A program made the translations under genes and the position numbers. Positions 1 through 31,288 of a stretch of 64,000 nucleotides of DNA are shown one piece after another. Every line of letters starts with the position of its first letter. Position 1 is the stretch's first letter. Below the pieces are notes generated by a model that saw only the letters and a list, made by a program, of their open reading frames with translations, did no database searches and was not told the origin of the DNA. This stretch comes from Dermanyssus gallinae (lineage: Eukaryota > Arthropoda > Arachnida > Mesostigmata > Dermanyssidae): positions 181,495-245,494 of the forward strand of contig QVRM01006127.1 in the NCBI GenBank assembly GCA_003439945.1. Direction: 5' to 3'.

Positions 1-520
1 TAATGAATACTGAGACTTTATATGAGTAGAGGTTATTTAATTTATTAATATAAATGAAGCACTCAGTCAAACTTGCTCGCCCAATTGTCGTAGGGTAGTT
101 CCCCTACCTGTTTCAAAAGAAAAGAACAGAAGTGACAGAGCCCCCGCAACCGTGTCAAAACGTCCTCAGCTCCACCGGTGTTTAATCGACTGCGCTTCCT
201 CAGACTGTGCCTTTCACTTCCTTAGCTGGGGCCCCCAATACACGCATTTGGGAACTATCAGAGACATTAATAAAAAAAAAAACACCTAGACCTTATAGGG
301 ACAATAGGTGGTAAAGTAACGGAAAAGCATATTGACGAGTAGATATAAGGGGTTGACTAATTATGATACGGTAGCTAGAATGATCGTGGTTTCGTGAGCA
401 ATCTGGAGCAGTAATCCCTTACTAAAGTATCCAAGTGAATATCAGCTTCCTGCGCGACATCCTAGACCTTGCGAAGTTGTCGTCAATTCTAAGCCCGCAG
501 AAGATGGAGAATAGTCTAGA
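1..520. other. Intergenic, nothing seen
   Basis: No open frame over 60 codons and no recognised repeat. Confidence 0.5.
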
Positions 521-525
521 TATTA

Positions 526-1220
526 TTGGATGGCCTTTGGACATTCTTCAACAGTCACCTCAGGCATCTTTGTCATTTAAAAGATGTTAGAGGCTGGCAT
601 CCTTTCGACGCAAATACCTACAATAGCGGCCGCTTTTCTGTTGCATTGTATAGTCAGCAATGCTTACTTAGAAATGTTCGTGATCTTCTTTGTTTGCCAT
701 ATACTTCTCAGGCTTGTTCAATTGTCAACCTGGTGGCAAAAATATTAATTTTTGAAGATGCACACGTATGTGCATTTAGGTACGGGAGTCGTCTAGTGGT
801 ATCCGTCACGCTCTTCGACTGGGCGCACAAAGTGAAGAGTACGTAAGCAGTTTGACGCATTTGGGCATCACATGATTGACTCCATGTGGAAAATCGTACC
901 GCATATAGGGAGCGCGCAATGTCTCTATGCAAACATCGGCAAATGCTATCAAACAGAGTCCCTCGATGGAAACAGTTTTGCGCTTCTTCCAGCTCAATTC
1001 CAACTGCTTCTTATGGGCAACTCGCACAACTCTGCAGGGTAAATGAATCTAAATTCACACCAAGAAGGTCATCTAGTAACACCCACGTGGTCAAGTACTT
1101 AGGCGTCACCCTGGCTGGGGCCCTCACAGAAACACCCCCATGTGCACCATGCAGTAAAGAGCTCTTGATGCCGTCTCTTAGCATCAGTCATAGAGAGCAT
1201 CATGTTATATGGAAGTAATC
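526..1220 (+). pseudogene. Degenerate LINE reverse-transcriptase remnant
   Basis: Broken frames contain VVKYLGVTLAGALTE at 1086-1130, the YLGV motif that closes the RT domain of many APE-type LINEs. Little else can be aligned. It lies just upstream of the 2A-type LINE and may be part of another copy. Confidence 0.35.
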
Positions 1221-1289
1221 TCGAGAAGACAACACCGCGGCCACCCCCGACAATAGGCAGAGAGGACGACTGAATTTTACTGGGCTTAT

Positions 1290-4200
1290 AATTCTGCCAA
1301 CATGGCGGCCTTCGGACGGTCGAGGTTTCTGGATAACGTGGCGGACGTTTACACGCACCAACCCCAACTCCGCCTCTTAAGGCCAGATCTGCTATGGTCC
1401 TCAGCACTTGTACTCCAGCTACTACTAGGAGGTGACATCGAAATGAATCCAGGACCTCTATGCGCGACTGCAGGGAACAGTCCCAGCAGATCAAGGACCG
1501 GACCATTTGCGAAGGCTGTAACAAACCAGTGCACACTCATTGCGCCTTCCAAATACCCGATAAGTGTTCTACCAGCTGCAAGTCGTGCTTCTGGAAAGAA
1601 GTGTCCATCGCTGTTGCCAATAACACGACGGCCAAACAGCCCTGTAACTGTGCTACCGAGCTACAAGCACTAAGGGAAAAAAATCGATGAACTCACAAAA
1701 AGATCACTGCAATGAGTGGTCTTGCAAAACCAGCCTAGAAGCACCAAAAGTAACAGTCATCGCAACAGCCACAGCAGCAGCAACTAAGACACGAAGAGCG
1801 GCAATCTATACAGACCGGCGGTAATAATATGTACGCACCACCACTCTCAGCTGCTAGCACACCGTGCCGTCTCCGCTTTAACCCCACCGATCAGCACCGC
1901 AACGTGCATAATACACCAAGAGGACGTACTCTACAACGTGACAACAACTGGCAGACAATGGGGAAGCGTGGCCGAGTGGTGCACGTGAACAAAGGCACGA
2001 ACAAGATGACAGATCTAAAAGTTGTAGAAGATCACGACGTACCAGAAAGGTCGAGAACGAAGTCGCTCTTCGTCAGTCGGCTATAGCTATCGCACACTGC
2101 TGACGTGCTCAAGGAGTACATCGCTCGAATTATGGGAACAGAGGCCGACGTCAAAGTAACAAAGTTGACAGGTTTGAATCAAGCATATTACAACAGCTTT
2201 AACGTGCAAGTGAGCCAGCCAAGTAGATGGACTCATGTCATCGAACGTGCGATCAAAATGTCTTCTGTGGAATATCGAATCGTTAGAATCGCTATGGAAA
2301 TCATCGGGAGAAGACGAATTTAACGAATACGACATACTGCTTTTAACAGAGACGTTTGTAACGGATAGATCACGTATAACCCTGCCTAACCTAAAGTCGA
2401 TATTGTATTGTCGACAGCATTGCAGCCAGGGGTCATAATTCATAACCTTTGGTCACAACCCTCAGCTCTTCGCAAACACTGTAAGATAATATTCGACTTA
2501 TCTCGCACCCAGACATCTATCGCGCCTTCAGTACCTAGTTATAGAATTAGCCGGTCGTTAAACCCCCACATACTAATACAAGCGATACAATCGGTGCAAA
2601 GCCTCAATGACATAGACTGCAGCGAGAGGACCCTTTGCTGGGTGTTGTGAATGTCTCCATGTTATTGGCCCGACCGCTTGTTAATAAGTGCACAATGAGA
2701 ACTTCGTTGTTGGAACGGTCTAGTAGCGAATCAGACACCTAGAGCCGCCTACTTTGAGACCGTGTCTGGCACACGAGAAGTAGGTCACACAGCCGAAGAA
2801 GAAAACGAAGTAGTAGATGTTCAAGCGAGCTGTAAGAAGCGTGTTGCACGTGTGAGACCCACTCTGAAACTGTTTTGTAAAATAAATACAGTTTTAGTAT
2901 ACGTATCGCTTGACGTGTGTTCATTCGTCAGTGATCTGTGACACTGGGCTATACACCTATCATCGCCTACAAGAGAAAAAAGACCGTGCAAGCACAAACC
3001 CTGGTTCGACCACGAATGTAGAGTTTTAAAATATGCAATTTGTAACAATAGAGATTATAACCAAAATTGATTTTACCAGTTAGCGCTAATGAAACAAGCT
3101 TTTAAAAACATGATACGAGAGAAAAGGCAGCATTATGAACAACAGCGACGTCTACATCTTATACAGCTCAGTGTAAATAAAACTATCGAGAAATTGCCCT
3201 AACTAGTGTCCTATACGAACTGCTTACATCGCTCATAGTGAAGAAAATGTATGAATGCACGGTTAATGATCTGCCCTGTGAACAGTTCGGATTTCTGCCA
3301 CGAAAGTCAACAGACGCTGTACGGTTTGTGATTGAACACGTCAGTAAACGCCAACGAAACAAAAACATGACGTATGCGGCATTTATCGACTTCCAAACCG
3401 CGTTCGACAGTGTGCCTAGGGACCGCCTCCTCGAAATCATCCGAGACAGGTTCGATATTAAGGGCCAACTATTCAATTTAATTCGGGCCATGCTGAGCCA
3501 CAACTTTATAACCATAAAAAAACGGAAATTACTATATAAACGAGCCTGTTACACAAAAGACTGGAGTAGCGCAGGGCGACTCTGCAAGCCCATTTCCCTT
3601 TATACTGTACATTGCTGGCTAAGCAGACCTTCTGCGCACAATGGAAGCACCGCATGACTTCTGCGCAGATGACCTCGTCATCTTAGCCAAATCCCGGGAT
3701 TACGTACAATTCTACTTAAATAAAACCTCAAAATGGTGTGCGGAGAACCGACTGATAATTAATATTTATAAGACAAAGATCCTTCGCTTCAGCCGCGGCG
3801 GCTCATACGCCGTTGCCGACCATCGCGTCAAGATCAACGGTACTTGGTTTGAGCCGGTCAACCATTTCTCGTATCTTGGCGTAACCTTGACTCCACGACT
3901 GACTTTTAACAGACACATCGAGTAACTGCGAGCAAAGGCCACGGCCGCGATTATGCTACTCGGAGACATTCGAGACGTGGATCTTGAAGCAGTAATTAAA
4001 ACATTCAGGATTGTAGGATAGCAGCGTACGTTAAGCAGCCACACCAGTAGCGAAGACGCGGGAAGTTAATAAATGCGCGGGCAAATCTGTGATACATAAG
4101 GAGGCATGAGAATAAATGAGTCAGTAGTCGTTGGTGCGAGCCAGGCAGAGGACGTGTGTTGTTTGAGCGAAAGGGGTCCCGTCCGGTCATTAGGGTGGTG

Positions 4201-4730
4201 GATGCTACAAGGATGAAAATTATCTTCCAGTAATTGCGCCGCACCTAACATTACGCGATCTCAAAAAAATAGAATGTGTCAAGGCGTGCTTTAGAGCTTT
4301 GCGGAGAACGCACTCTGGTAGAAGACTTAATCCTTGACAAATTAGCGACCAGTGCAATTACACTCGACAAGTACAGAACATTCAGGGAAGACCGCAACGT
4401 ACATTTTGTTATGTGTAACTATACAGGTAGGCCTGCTTTTCGCTCAGCAAAGTGAAAACGCGCCTTTCAAAGTAACCGACCATTAGTGTGCAGGGTAACC
4501 TGGCACGGTTATACCGTTATATGTGCTTCAAGGGTGAATGTTATAATATTAACGGCTGTGTGTGTAAGTTTTGTGGTGAGTGCAACATCTGTCGATTTCA
4601 TGTTTTAATATGTTCGGCACTAGACTCAAACTCGTTACAGGCGCGTGTGAACGAGATATTGTTATAATTTCGTAGCAAATCATGTGTGTCAATCGAATCC
4701 TACTACCAGCAACTATGGTGAATAAATATG
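1290..4730 (+). mobile_element. Degenerate APE-type LINE with 2A-like motif and PHD finger
   Basis: A non-LTR retrotransposon decayed by frameshifts and stops. In order: N-terminal ORF with a 2A-like GDIEMNPGP (1431-1457); a PHD-type zinc finger in a shifted frame (1505-1600); endonuclease start LLWNIESL...DILLLTETFVT (2255-2370); a WFDHECRVLK linker (3001-3030); RT fingers/palm CEQFGFLPRKSTDA and AAFIDFQTAFDSVPRD (3278-3425); a catalytic box read as CADDLVIL (3661-3685); and NHFSYLGVTLTPRLTF (3858-3905). A C-terminal FREDRNVHFVMCN lies near 4380. The 2A-PHD start is known from some CR1/L2-related LINEs; the exact clade is not assignable by eye. Confidence 0.75.
1302..1690 (+). pseudogene. 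LINE ORF1 start: 2A-like peptide plus PHD finger (frameshifted)
   Basis: The ATG at 1302 gives a hydrophobic leader (LLWSSALVLQLLLG) ending in GDIEMNPGP, which fits the 2A ribosome-skipping consensus DxExNPGP. The next part is out of frame: in the frame starting at 1460 it reads CEGCNKPVHTHC...CKSC, with Cys/His spacing of a PHD finger. One frameshift separates the two halves, so the copy is inactive. Confidence 0.65.
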
Positions 4731-5025
4731 ATATATAAGTCTACTATACTAGTGGCTTTAACAACGACGTCTAATGTGCGTCCAGCATTTTCCCAATTCA
4801 CCTCTACACAAAAAAAAACGGTAAGGTTATGGACCTCCTATACGTCTTAAGCAACACGCTTTGTTTGAGACGTATCCTTATATGCGATTGATCGTAAAGT
4901 CACGTAACAAAAAATGCACTCCTTACCGCTTCGAAATTTTTTACTACCGCGCGTCCTGCATGGATGGTGCGTCTGACAGTCATACACAAAAATCAGCCCT
5001 GCCACGTTAGTAGTCCAGCTGCGTG

Positions 5026-5062
<37 letters not shown>
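5026..5062. repeat. (TA)n microsatellite
   Basis: A TA tract of about 35 bases, with a second imperfect one at 5074-5096. Confidence 0.95.
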
Positions 5063-5063
<1 letters not shown>

Positions 5064-5590
5064 GAAGTTATATGCATATATATATATATATACATATAAC
5101 TTCAGATCGTCAACAGCAGGTTATTCTTATGAAACAACTTTTTTCGAGTGGCAACTTTTTTTAGTAGGACACCTCGATCATCCAGTGTCACAAACAGGCT
5201 TGAATCAGTAGTTCCCGTCGATTGAGCCATTGTGCCAAAATCAACAAAAGGTACATCGCGCGTACGCCACCATCAAGGTGGCCCGTCTCACTATTAAGAA
5301 GGTATTTTTGTTATCTATGACTAAATTCTTGATCTAATTTTATTTAACATTTTTTACATCTCAACTGCAATAACAATAATAGCATTCCGTATTCTCGTCT
5401 TGAGTGCTGTGGACATTAATCTTATTCTACAATGTGTTGTTGCTTAATTTTGAGATAGTATTATCTGTTTGTCTTCTTTTTTGCCGTTTCCTCATTATCG
5501 TTAATGTGTTTAAATGTTTAAACTTAGATTGTATTTAATTAAACCTAGGAGAATCCTAGAGCTGAAAACAGCCGATTGATTCGACTTGTT

Positions 5591-5617
5591 GTCGCGCCGG
5601 CAGAGAGCCGGCACGAC
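5591..5617. repeat. GC-rich inverted repeat (hairpin)
   Basis: The arms are 11 bases (gtcgcgccggc / gccggcacgac) around an agaga loop, with one C-A mismatch, in an AT-rich setting. Confidence 0.7.
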
Positions 5618-6640
5618 TTTTCCGAGCGCTATATCATCATCATACTCGTTTTTTTCTATTTTATTGTGCCTAACTAATGTCTGTAGTTAATTGCCGTCAT
5701 TCTTGTGACTGTTCTAATTGAGACTGCCCGTTTAATTGACGCCAAATAGCTGACGTTCTTGGCGTGTCTCCTCGCATCTTCCTTATATTACGTACCGCAA
5801 CAAGCGTGGCTGTTCCGTGCGTTCTGCTTAGTATAATGCTGAAGTTCCTGTTGTTGCTGTCGATAGGATGGCAGATGCGCATGCAATCTCTCTGCGAGAG
5901 GCGATTGCGGTCGTTGTTGTTGTTGTTGTTCTGATTATGGTTGCAATCTTTACAATGTCAGCCAATTGTCAACACATCACACGGAATTGACCAATGGGTG
6001 GGTGTTCACACCAATGGTGGCGTCAAATTGCCGGGCTTCTCGTTTGTCTTCGTCGTCGTTTGTGTTGTTGTTGTTCTTGTTGTTATTGTTTTTGCTGTTT
6101 TACCCTCTAGAATCACTATCATCATTACGTTTATTCATTAATTAGAATTCATTAATTAGAGCATTAATAACGACGGCAAACACAGCCTAGTCGCAAAAAA
6201 TGCAGGCCTTTCACGACAACGCAACCAATAACAATAACAACATCACTGTCAACACATGCCACCCCCACACATACGCCCGCAAACAGATCTTCTCAAGTAA
6301 TTATGCTGACGATAATGATACAATGGTGGCCAATTGTCATTTCGACCCAGCCAGCGCTTTGCCAGATACCGCTCTCACACACACATCGAACATGGAGCGC
6401 GTTTTGGTCACGGATCAAACAGCTGATCGCATAGAATAATCGGCTCCTCCTCCCCTCCACAGCCGCCGCCGGGAAAGGGCTGCGCCGGTTTAAGCATAAC
6501 GCAACATGTAGTAACCCAGTAGAGAAAATCGAATAGTCTCAAACTTTGCAGCATTAGCGACATTGACAGCACATTGCCATACGGGGCAGACGATACGACC
6601 CATAACGCTCTGGCATAGTTATAGTTACAGCGTACAATCT

Positions 6641-6818
6641 AAAAGTTTTCGGGCTGACCCTCAGCCAAGATTTAACGTCTACGGAACTGTTTTCACATTG
6701 CTTCATAGACGGACCCCCATAAATACAAACGTGCAACGGTGGGGCTCGAACCCGCGCACCTATGTGTCTCCTACGGTTGCGAGGCGCAGACGCATGCCAC
6801 CACGCCACCGGGCTCGAC
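6641..6818 (-). mobile_element. tRNA-derived SINE, family 1, copy A
   Basis: On the minus strand it begins cgagcccggtggcgtggtgg (pol III box A-like) and carries gggttcgagcccc (box B) about 50 bases later. It ends in a non-tRNA tail finishing in cttttag/TTTT. A perfect 14-base duplication (acagcgtacaatct) flanks it at 6627-6640 and 6819-6832. A second copy at 19726-19911 aligns along its whole length. Confidence 0.85.
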
Positions 6819-6889
6819 ACAGCGTACAATCTGAGGCTATGCAACGAAGTACAAATATATATTTAAATATATATATATATATATATGTC

Positions 6890-7560
6890 GGCGGGATAAG
6901 TATATTGTAATAAGACGCACCAATAACTCGTTTCTTATGTAGCTAGCCTATTAATAGGCATACTTACGTCACATAAGCATTCATTTGTGTGAGTACACTT
7001 TAGATGTACATCTTTTGATGGGGCGGAGTGGAGGAAATGGCTGGCTATTCCGCCACCAAAAGTTTCGCGTTTGATCTCGGCGTCACACAAAGAGTTTAAC
7101 AATTTTTAAGTTTACAATTGTGGTTAGCTATAATACAACTAAACAGTAATAAAAAAAAATATATATATATATATATGAGTGTATTATATCCACATTGATT
7201 ATTTAGTTGTGCGTCGACGTGAAAAGCGGAAGATAGCCGGCGATTCAGACGCCGCGAGCCGCCGCGTCACCGACACACACCGAGTTTGAACGATTAGTGT
7301 TAAGATTTGCAGATTTTATTTAGAATGTCTATAGACATTTGAATATGGTACGTGGAGAAGACTAGTCGATGCCGATCCATATCTATATTAGCAACGTACA
7401 TTAGATTGTTCAGACATAAGGGCGATAAGCTTTTTTTCCGCAAGGCTAACGCCCGTGTACGTGTAGGCGTCATATAGGCGTGATTTGGACTCTGTGCAAG
7501 CGCGTAGAGCGTTTTTACGCCGAGGTGATTTAATGTAATTTCCTCTTTTTTATTATTATT
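6890..7560. other. Intergenic, no gene seen
   Basis: Short (TA)n tracts at 6863-6886 and 7158-7176. Nothing else recognised. Confidence 0.5.
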
Positions 7561-8062
7561 ATTATTACTCTTATTATTATTATTTGTTTCCTTCTGTTTA
7601 CGCGTCGTTTTCAGTGGGTTACGGCCGCCGTCAAGCCGCCCGCAGGGTACCGGCAGCAGCAGCGGCGGCGGCTCATCTCAGCAGCCCTGCGATGCGTTCA
7701 TTCGTTCCGGTCTTCCTCCTCCCCCCTCCCCCTTCCTCGTCTGTGTCCAAACTCTTTGTCCGGGATCATATGTCATTGTGGTCGTCGTCGTCTTCGTCGT
7801 CCGTCAGCCGGTGAGTGGGTGATTATTGGTTGTGGTAGTCATGTTGCATGTTGTTGTCTGTGTGTCCTCCACTTTCCATGACCGCGTTCGGTGTTCCATG
7901 TGCATGTTGCCCACCCGTCCTTTCCCAAAGTTTCGCCCGTCGTCGTCTGGTTGTCTAAGGCTGGGATAAGGCTGGTTGTCCGGACGGTCTGTCTGGTATG
8001 ACTGCGCTGTTACATCAACATCATTTGTTGCTTTTGTTGTCGTGCTGCTGTTGTTGTTGTTG

Positions 8063-8100
<38 letters not shown>

Positions 8101-9720
8101 CTGTAGTAGTTTGTCAAGCTTGAGCGGGCGAGGGGGAGGAGGAGGAGGCAAAATGAGGGTCTAACAACTGTTCATGAACACAATTTGTGGTTCCGCTCCT
8201 GATGCTTCTGCTACTGCTAGCCGTCGCCCGGAATAGTGTTGTCGTCGTCGTGGTCGCCTCCGAACTTCGTCTGAAAGAGGGAAAAGAGAGATCTACGATC
8301 AAGCGATTTACCAACCGACCGACCATCAAACACATCCTCCTTGTCGTCGCTGTCGTTGTCGTCGTCTGCGAGAGACATAGATACACACACACACACGGGT
8401 ACGTGTAGGAGGTACGTAGGTTGCCGAAGCGCGGACATTAAGTGTAAGTGAATAAACGAAGCAACGAACGCAAAAGAGTGCGTAAGAAAAAGTAAGAAAA
8501 TGTAACAACGAAGGATAATCGATCTGTGGTAGAATGGCATATGCGCATGCAATCTCTCTGCGACAGGCGGTTGCGGTCGAGAAGATCTATAATAGCACCT
8601 TCACTGTGTTTGTCTCTGTGTGAGTGAGTGTGAGCATGTGAAATTGAGGTAGGCTTTTTGGCCAACCAGCTGTTTAATCCTCTCTTCAATTCCCCCCCCC
8701 CCCCGTTCCACCCTCGGTCCTCCATTCCCCCCATAGCGCATAGCGAGGGGTAGGGCAGGAAGAGGAGAATAAAGGGTGAACAGACCAAAGCCAAATGGCG
8801 ATATGACAAGCAAAGAAAACAACAATTATTGAGAACTCGGGATACTCGACAACGAGCCAGCAACAACAACAACAACAACGACATAAACATCAGAACACTA
8901 ACACACACACACACACAAAGACACAATACGAGGCAAACATGAACAGAGCTTGCAATCCGCCATAACGTCTACCAAACAGAGAGACAACTTATAAATAGGT
9001 GCGTAGCCGAACACCGACTTCCCGACTGTGTGTGTATGCGAGCGAGCGCATAAGTGTTACGTGCGTTTGGGATATAAACACAATCGCATTGGCCAACGGA
9101 CTCTGTCAGTTATCCGTCTTGTAGTAAGCTAGTTACACGAACGACAACAACAATAATAACTACAGCAACAATAACAATATCGACGTTGTTGTTGTTGTTG
9201 CTGCTGCTGCAACAACAACGACAACAACAACAACAACAACAACAACAAAGACGACAACAACACCTAGAACAGCGGTACGAAATCACCCGTCAACAATGGC
9301 TGGCTGTTGGTGACAACGGTAGACGGGGAAGTTGAACGGAGAGAATCTGAAACTTTTTTGCTGGACAACAACTCGAGTAACTGAAGTTAGTTAATTCATC
9401 AATTCGCATTACAGTTCGGTCTGTGATGTGAACATGGCTGAAGTTGAAGTTGTAGAGGGGAGGTGAGAGAGGACAAAAAGTCACTGGCTGCTCGCGGTTG
9501 TGATTATTCAGTAAGATAAGTCGGTCTGTGACGACGATATTGATAGTGTTGTTGTTGTATCAACAACAGCAACAATAACAACGAAAACGAGCGATACAAA
9601 GGCAAACAACCTAAGGGCACAACGACTTTCTCAATCGCTAACCAACACCTGATCACCACAGCTGTGGCTGCAATTATTATTATTATTATTATTATTATAT
9701 TATTCATCCGTCAACAATCA
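7545..9720. repeat. Triplet-repeat-rich TAB2 5' flank
   Basis: It is crowded with ATT, GTC/GTT, TGC and CAA triplet runs (for example 7553-7580, 8040-8103, 9183-9250, 9673-9698). These create poly-Gln, poly-Ser and poly-Val frames on both strands. One minus-strand frame (8151-7804) starts MPPPPPPRPLKLDKLL then 14 Gln; it is open for 115 codons but has no recognisable domain. A donor-like gtgagt stands at 7812. Non-coding 5' flank or UTR is most likely. Confidence 0.5.
9073..9111 (+). promoter_or_regulatory. Possible core promoter upstream of TAB2
   Basis: TATAAA at 9073-9078 is followed by TCAGTT at 9106-9111, which fits the arthropod initiator, with a TATA-to-start spacing of about 35 bases (slightly long). 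It would imply a 1.2-kb CAA/GTT-rich 5' UTR, possibly spliced. Confidence 0.3.
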
Positions 9721-10354
9721 ACAGCCGAGATCCTACTGTTTCTATTGCTTCCGTTGTGTGGTGGGGTGGTTTTGGTCATGGTGGCAGGATTAGCAGATTT
9801 TGTCGTCACTACATGACTTCAGCGTCAGGCGTCAAACGAGCGAAAAGGAATAATAATATTGCATCGATTCGAGTTCGGTCGTAGTGTTCATGTTGTGTGT
9901 TTGTGTGCGTTTTTTCCTGTGTTTATTTTCGCCACTACTTTGTCAGTCCTAGTGCTGCACATCGTTGTCAATCGTCTTGTTTCGTGCCTCAGTAGTTAAC
10001 GACGAAGACGACAACGACAACGTCGCCGAGGGACACCGCGCGGAGAGACACCGACCGACCGACCGAAAATTCGTCACGAAAATCTTCAGCCAACAGCTTC
10101 AGACTCACTTGTGCTTCTGCTGATGCTGTTGCGACTGGTCGCGCTGCCACTGCTACAGCGGCGGCGTCAGCGCCAGCGAAGAAGAGACAGTGTTTCGTGA
10201 ACATTTCAGCGCGGAGTGGATTCGTCGGTCGGTAGATCTTCATCGTCTGGTGTTCGTCCACATCATCAGTATCTATCTACATCTTCACCTGACCACCGCC
10301 ACCACCAACAGAAGCAAAGCGTCAACAATCACAGCATTATCTGTGCGCCGCACT

Positions 10355-29087
<18,733 letters not shown>

Positions 29088-29533
29088 GAGTTGTCTCACT
29101 GCGTTACGAATTAGACCAGCAACATAAGGACGGCACCTGTTTCATTGCCGTGGATTGGTGCAAGCCGTTGTAAGCTCCAACATTGTGTACGCGGCCTACA
29201 ACGTCTGTTCATTGTCGCTGCCTCGATGCAAACCGTCATTTATATGACACTTCCTAACCTCGCGGCCGTCCGTCCTGTTGCTGTTGGCACTGCTGTGATT
29301 CATAATCGTGACGCCGACGACGACGACCGTGAGCTTCAAACTGAAACCAAACTCAAATCTTGTATCACCCTATTGTGGGGGAACAACGACCGAGCAGTAC
29401 TGAGCAACAAGCACGTTGTAAACATGATGATGCAAATAGGGACAGACGGCCTTCTCGTCGTTCGTCCGGTATATCGTGTATATAATATATGCGTAATTAT
29501 TTATCCTCCATATGGTGGAAACGGTTAGGGAAA

Positions 29534-29539
29534 AATAAA
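29534..29539 (+). terminator. Candidate polyadenylation signal for TAB2
   Basis: AATAAA follows the candidate last exon. Another AATAAA at about 29784 is an alternative. Confidence 0.35.
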
Positions 29540-31280
29540 TATATATAGATGTTGGGGAGGGTCTCTATACACCGGGGCAGGGCCGGGTGAAGGGCCAACT
29601 CAATTGAAGGTGGTGTCGTCTTGGAGGAAGCTAAAGAGAAAGAGAGAGAGAGAGAAAGAAAGAACAAATTGAAGTGATACTTAGGCAGTATCGAAGCAAA
29701 CGCAGCGGGAGTACCGCCGGTCTATAAATCATGGTTTATAGTCGGTAAAATAGCTACGGATCTACTGTACATACGTACAACGAATAAACGTTGTTGGGTG
29801 AGGGCAGCCCTGTTGGCCCGGAGTATGCTAGATGATTGCGTGTGTACTTATTACGACATAAATATGGCATTTGTTACGTGATTAATTATGTGAGAGTATG
29901 GGCGTAAAAGTGATTGTACAAGTATATAATCATCATGATAATGAGGGCTGGTAACACACCATATATTGATTGTGTCCTCTGTATTCTTCGTTTTTTTGCT
30001 ATGGCTAATTAAAGGCCACTTTGGTATTCAAATTGGAAACTAATATAGGCGAAAAGTCCTGGTTTTGGACCACTAAATCTTTTCAAAGCATAGCTTTATC
30101 GCTAAGCCGATTTACTTGGCGCTTGTATCTATTTTTAATTGTAGCGTTTGCTATATATTTGCTGCACCGAAATGCTTTCCATAGCGTCCAAAGGGACCAC
30201 TAAGGGCCGTTAAAATGTGTTTACTGTTTCACCAGATGATTCTAGCATATAGACAGTCATCGACTCTAGTAGCCTCAGTATGTTTTCTTGTGTGACAGGT
30301 GTTCAACAGGGTGAAATAATTCAATTGTTCATACATTAAATAGTAGATTGATTCCCTTCAATGCCTCTTCAATGTTTGGTATCTAAATGATGTTCTTCTT
30401 GGCAGATACCTCCCAACCATACTCAGCGATGTCGTAAAGTGCGGCTGGTGTCTTCTAAGATCATGCTTTTTAGCCATAGTTGACACCTTTTCTTGAATGC
30501 TTTAATTTATTCATATAGTTGGAAGTCCCACAGACATTTAAATGACTTAGATCTACTTAGACTTAGTGATCCGAGGGAATAAGTAATGCTTCCAATCTTA
30601 TTGGGTGGGTTGCATATACCAGACGCGGTCACGATAGCTGGAAGTCGCGATTGTGACAACCATCACCAAGGCTGTAAACAGGGTTAAGGCTTTATTAGAT
30701 AGTGAGAGGTGGACGATATATAGAACGTAAGTCTAAAGGCTGATTAAAAGATTGTTTTTATACAATTTTCGTCTCGAGAAGTTAGCCATATTTAGTCAAA
30801 TAGTTGAATCAACTTTACTCAGGGAGTCAGAGCCTAGTTACAGGCCTGCTCATTAAGTGAAACGTTCTTAGACAATGAGGCTACACTCATTAGGGCAGGA
30901 CTGAGAGTAGGCGTTGACCTAGTTTTTGGATGGGCGGTGCCGGTGCGGACCAGGCAAGTAATGACTCCAGGTTAGCAGGCTTACACATAAGTTGATTTAG
31001 AGTGTGAGCAAAAGTCTTAATCTTTCTACCTGAGACTCAAGATCATTAAAGTTTAACGTCAGAGGCGGTCACTCTATAAACAACGAAGATATGCAGCACT
31101 CTGTTAGGTGGACGTTATTGAATCTGACACACTACCTCGGGTTAGACAACGTGCGATCACACATACGGCAGGAGACTATTGTTTACTCTAAAGCAATTTT
31201 ACTTTGACAATTATTACATTGAGAAGATGCTTTGAGAGAAAAAAAACACGATACAGGACTCATAGATTCACGATGCCTTA
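29540..31280. other. Gap between convergent genes
   Basis: AT-rich with a (GA)n stretch at 29636-29665. The 127-codon frame at 29145-29528 falls in the proposed TAB2 3' UTR and shows no domain. No repeat family recognised. Confidence 0.5.
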
Positions 31281-31282
31281 TC

Positions 31283-31288
31283 TTTATT
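31283..31288 (-). terminator. Candidate polyadenylation signal for RNF121
   Basis: TTTATT on the plus strand is AATAAA on the minus strand, about 780 bases after the stop codon. No other feature explains 31290-32070, which would be 3' UTR. Confidence 0.35.

Larger units (their letters stand above)
4740..6620. other. Intergenic, no gene seen
   Basis: AT-rich sequence with a GTT-rich stretch at 5911-5935 and 6050-6090. Its short open frames are repeat translations. It also holds the hairpin at 5591-5617 and one copy of a short dispersed motif at 5869-5913. Confidence 0.6.

Noticed and set aside
6730..6815. tRNA gene
   Set aside because: Box A and B are present but the arms do not pair as a functional tRNA, and a SINE tail plus target-site duplication explain it.
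29145..29528. 127-codon open frame
   Set aside because: No domain, and it lies in the proposed TAB2 3' UTR.
30021..30203. 60-codon frame between the two genes
   Set aside because: Short, AT-rich, no domain or splice context.
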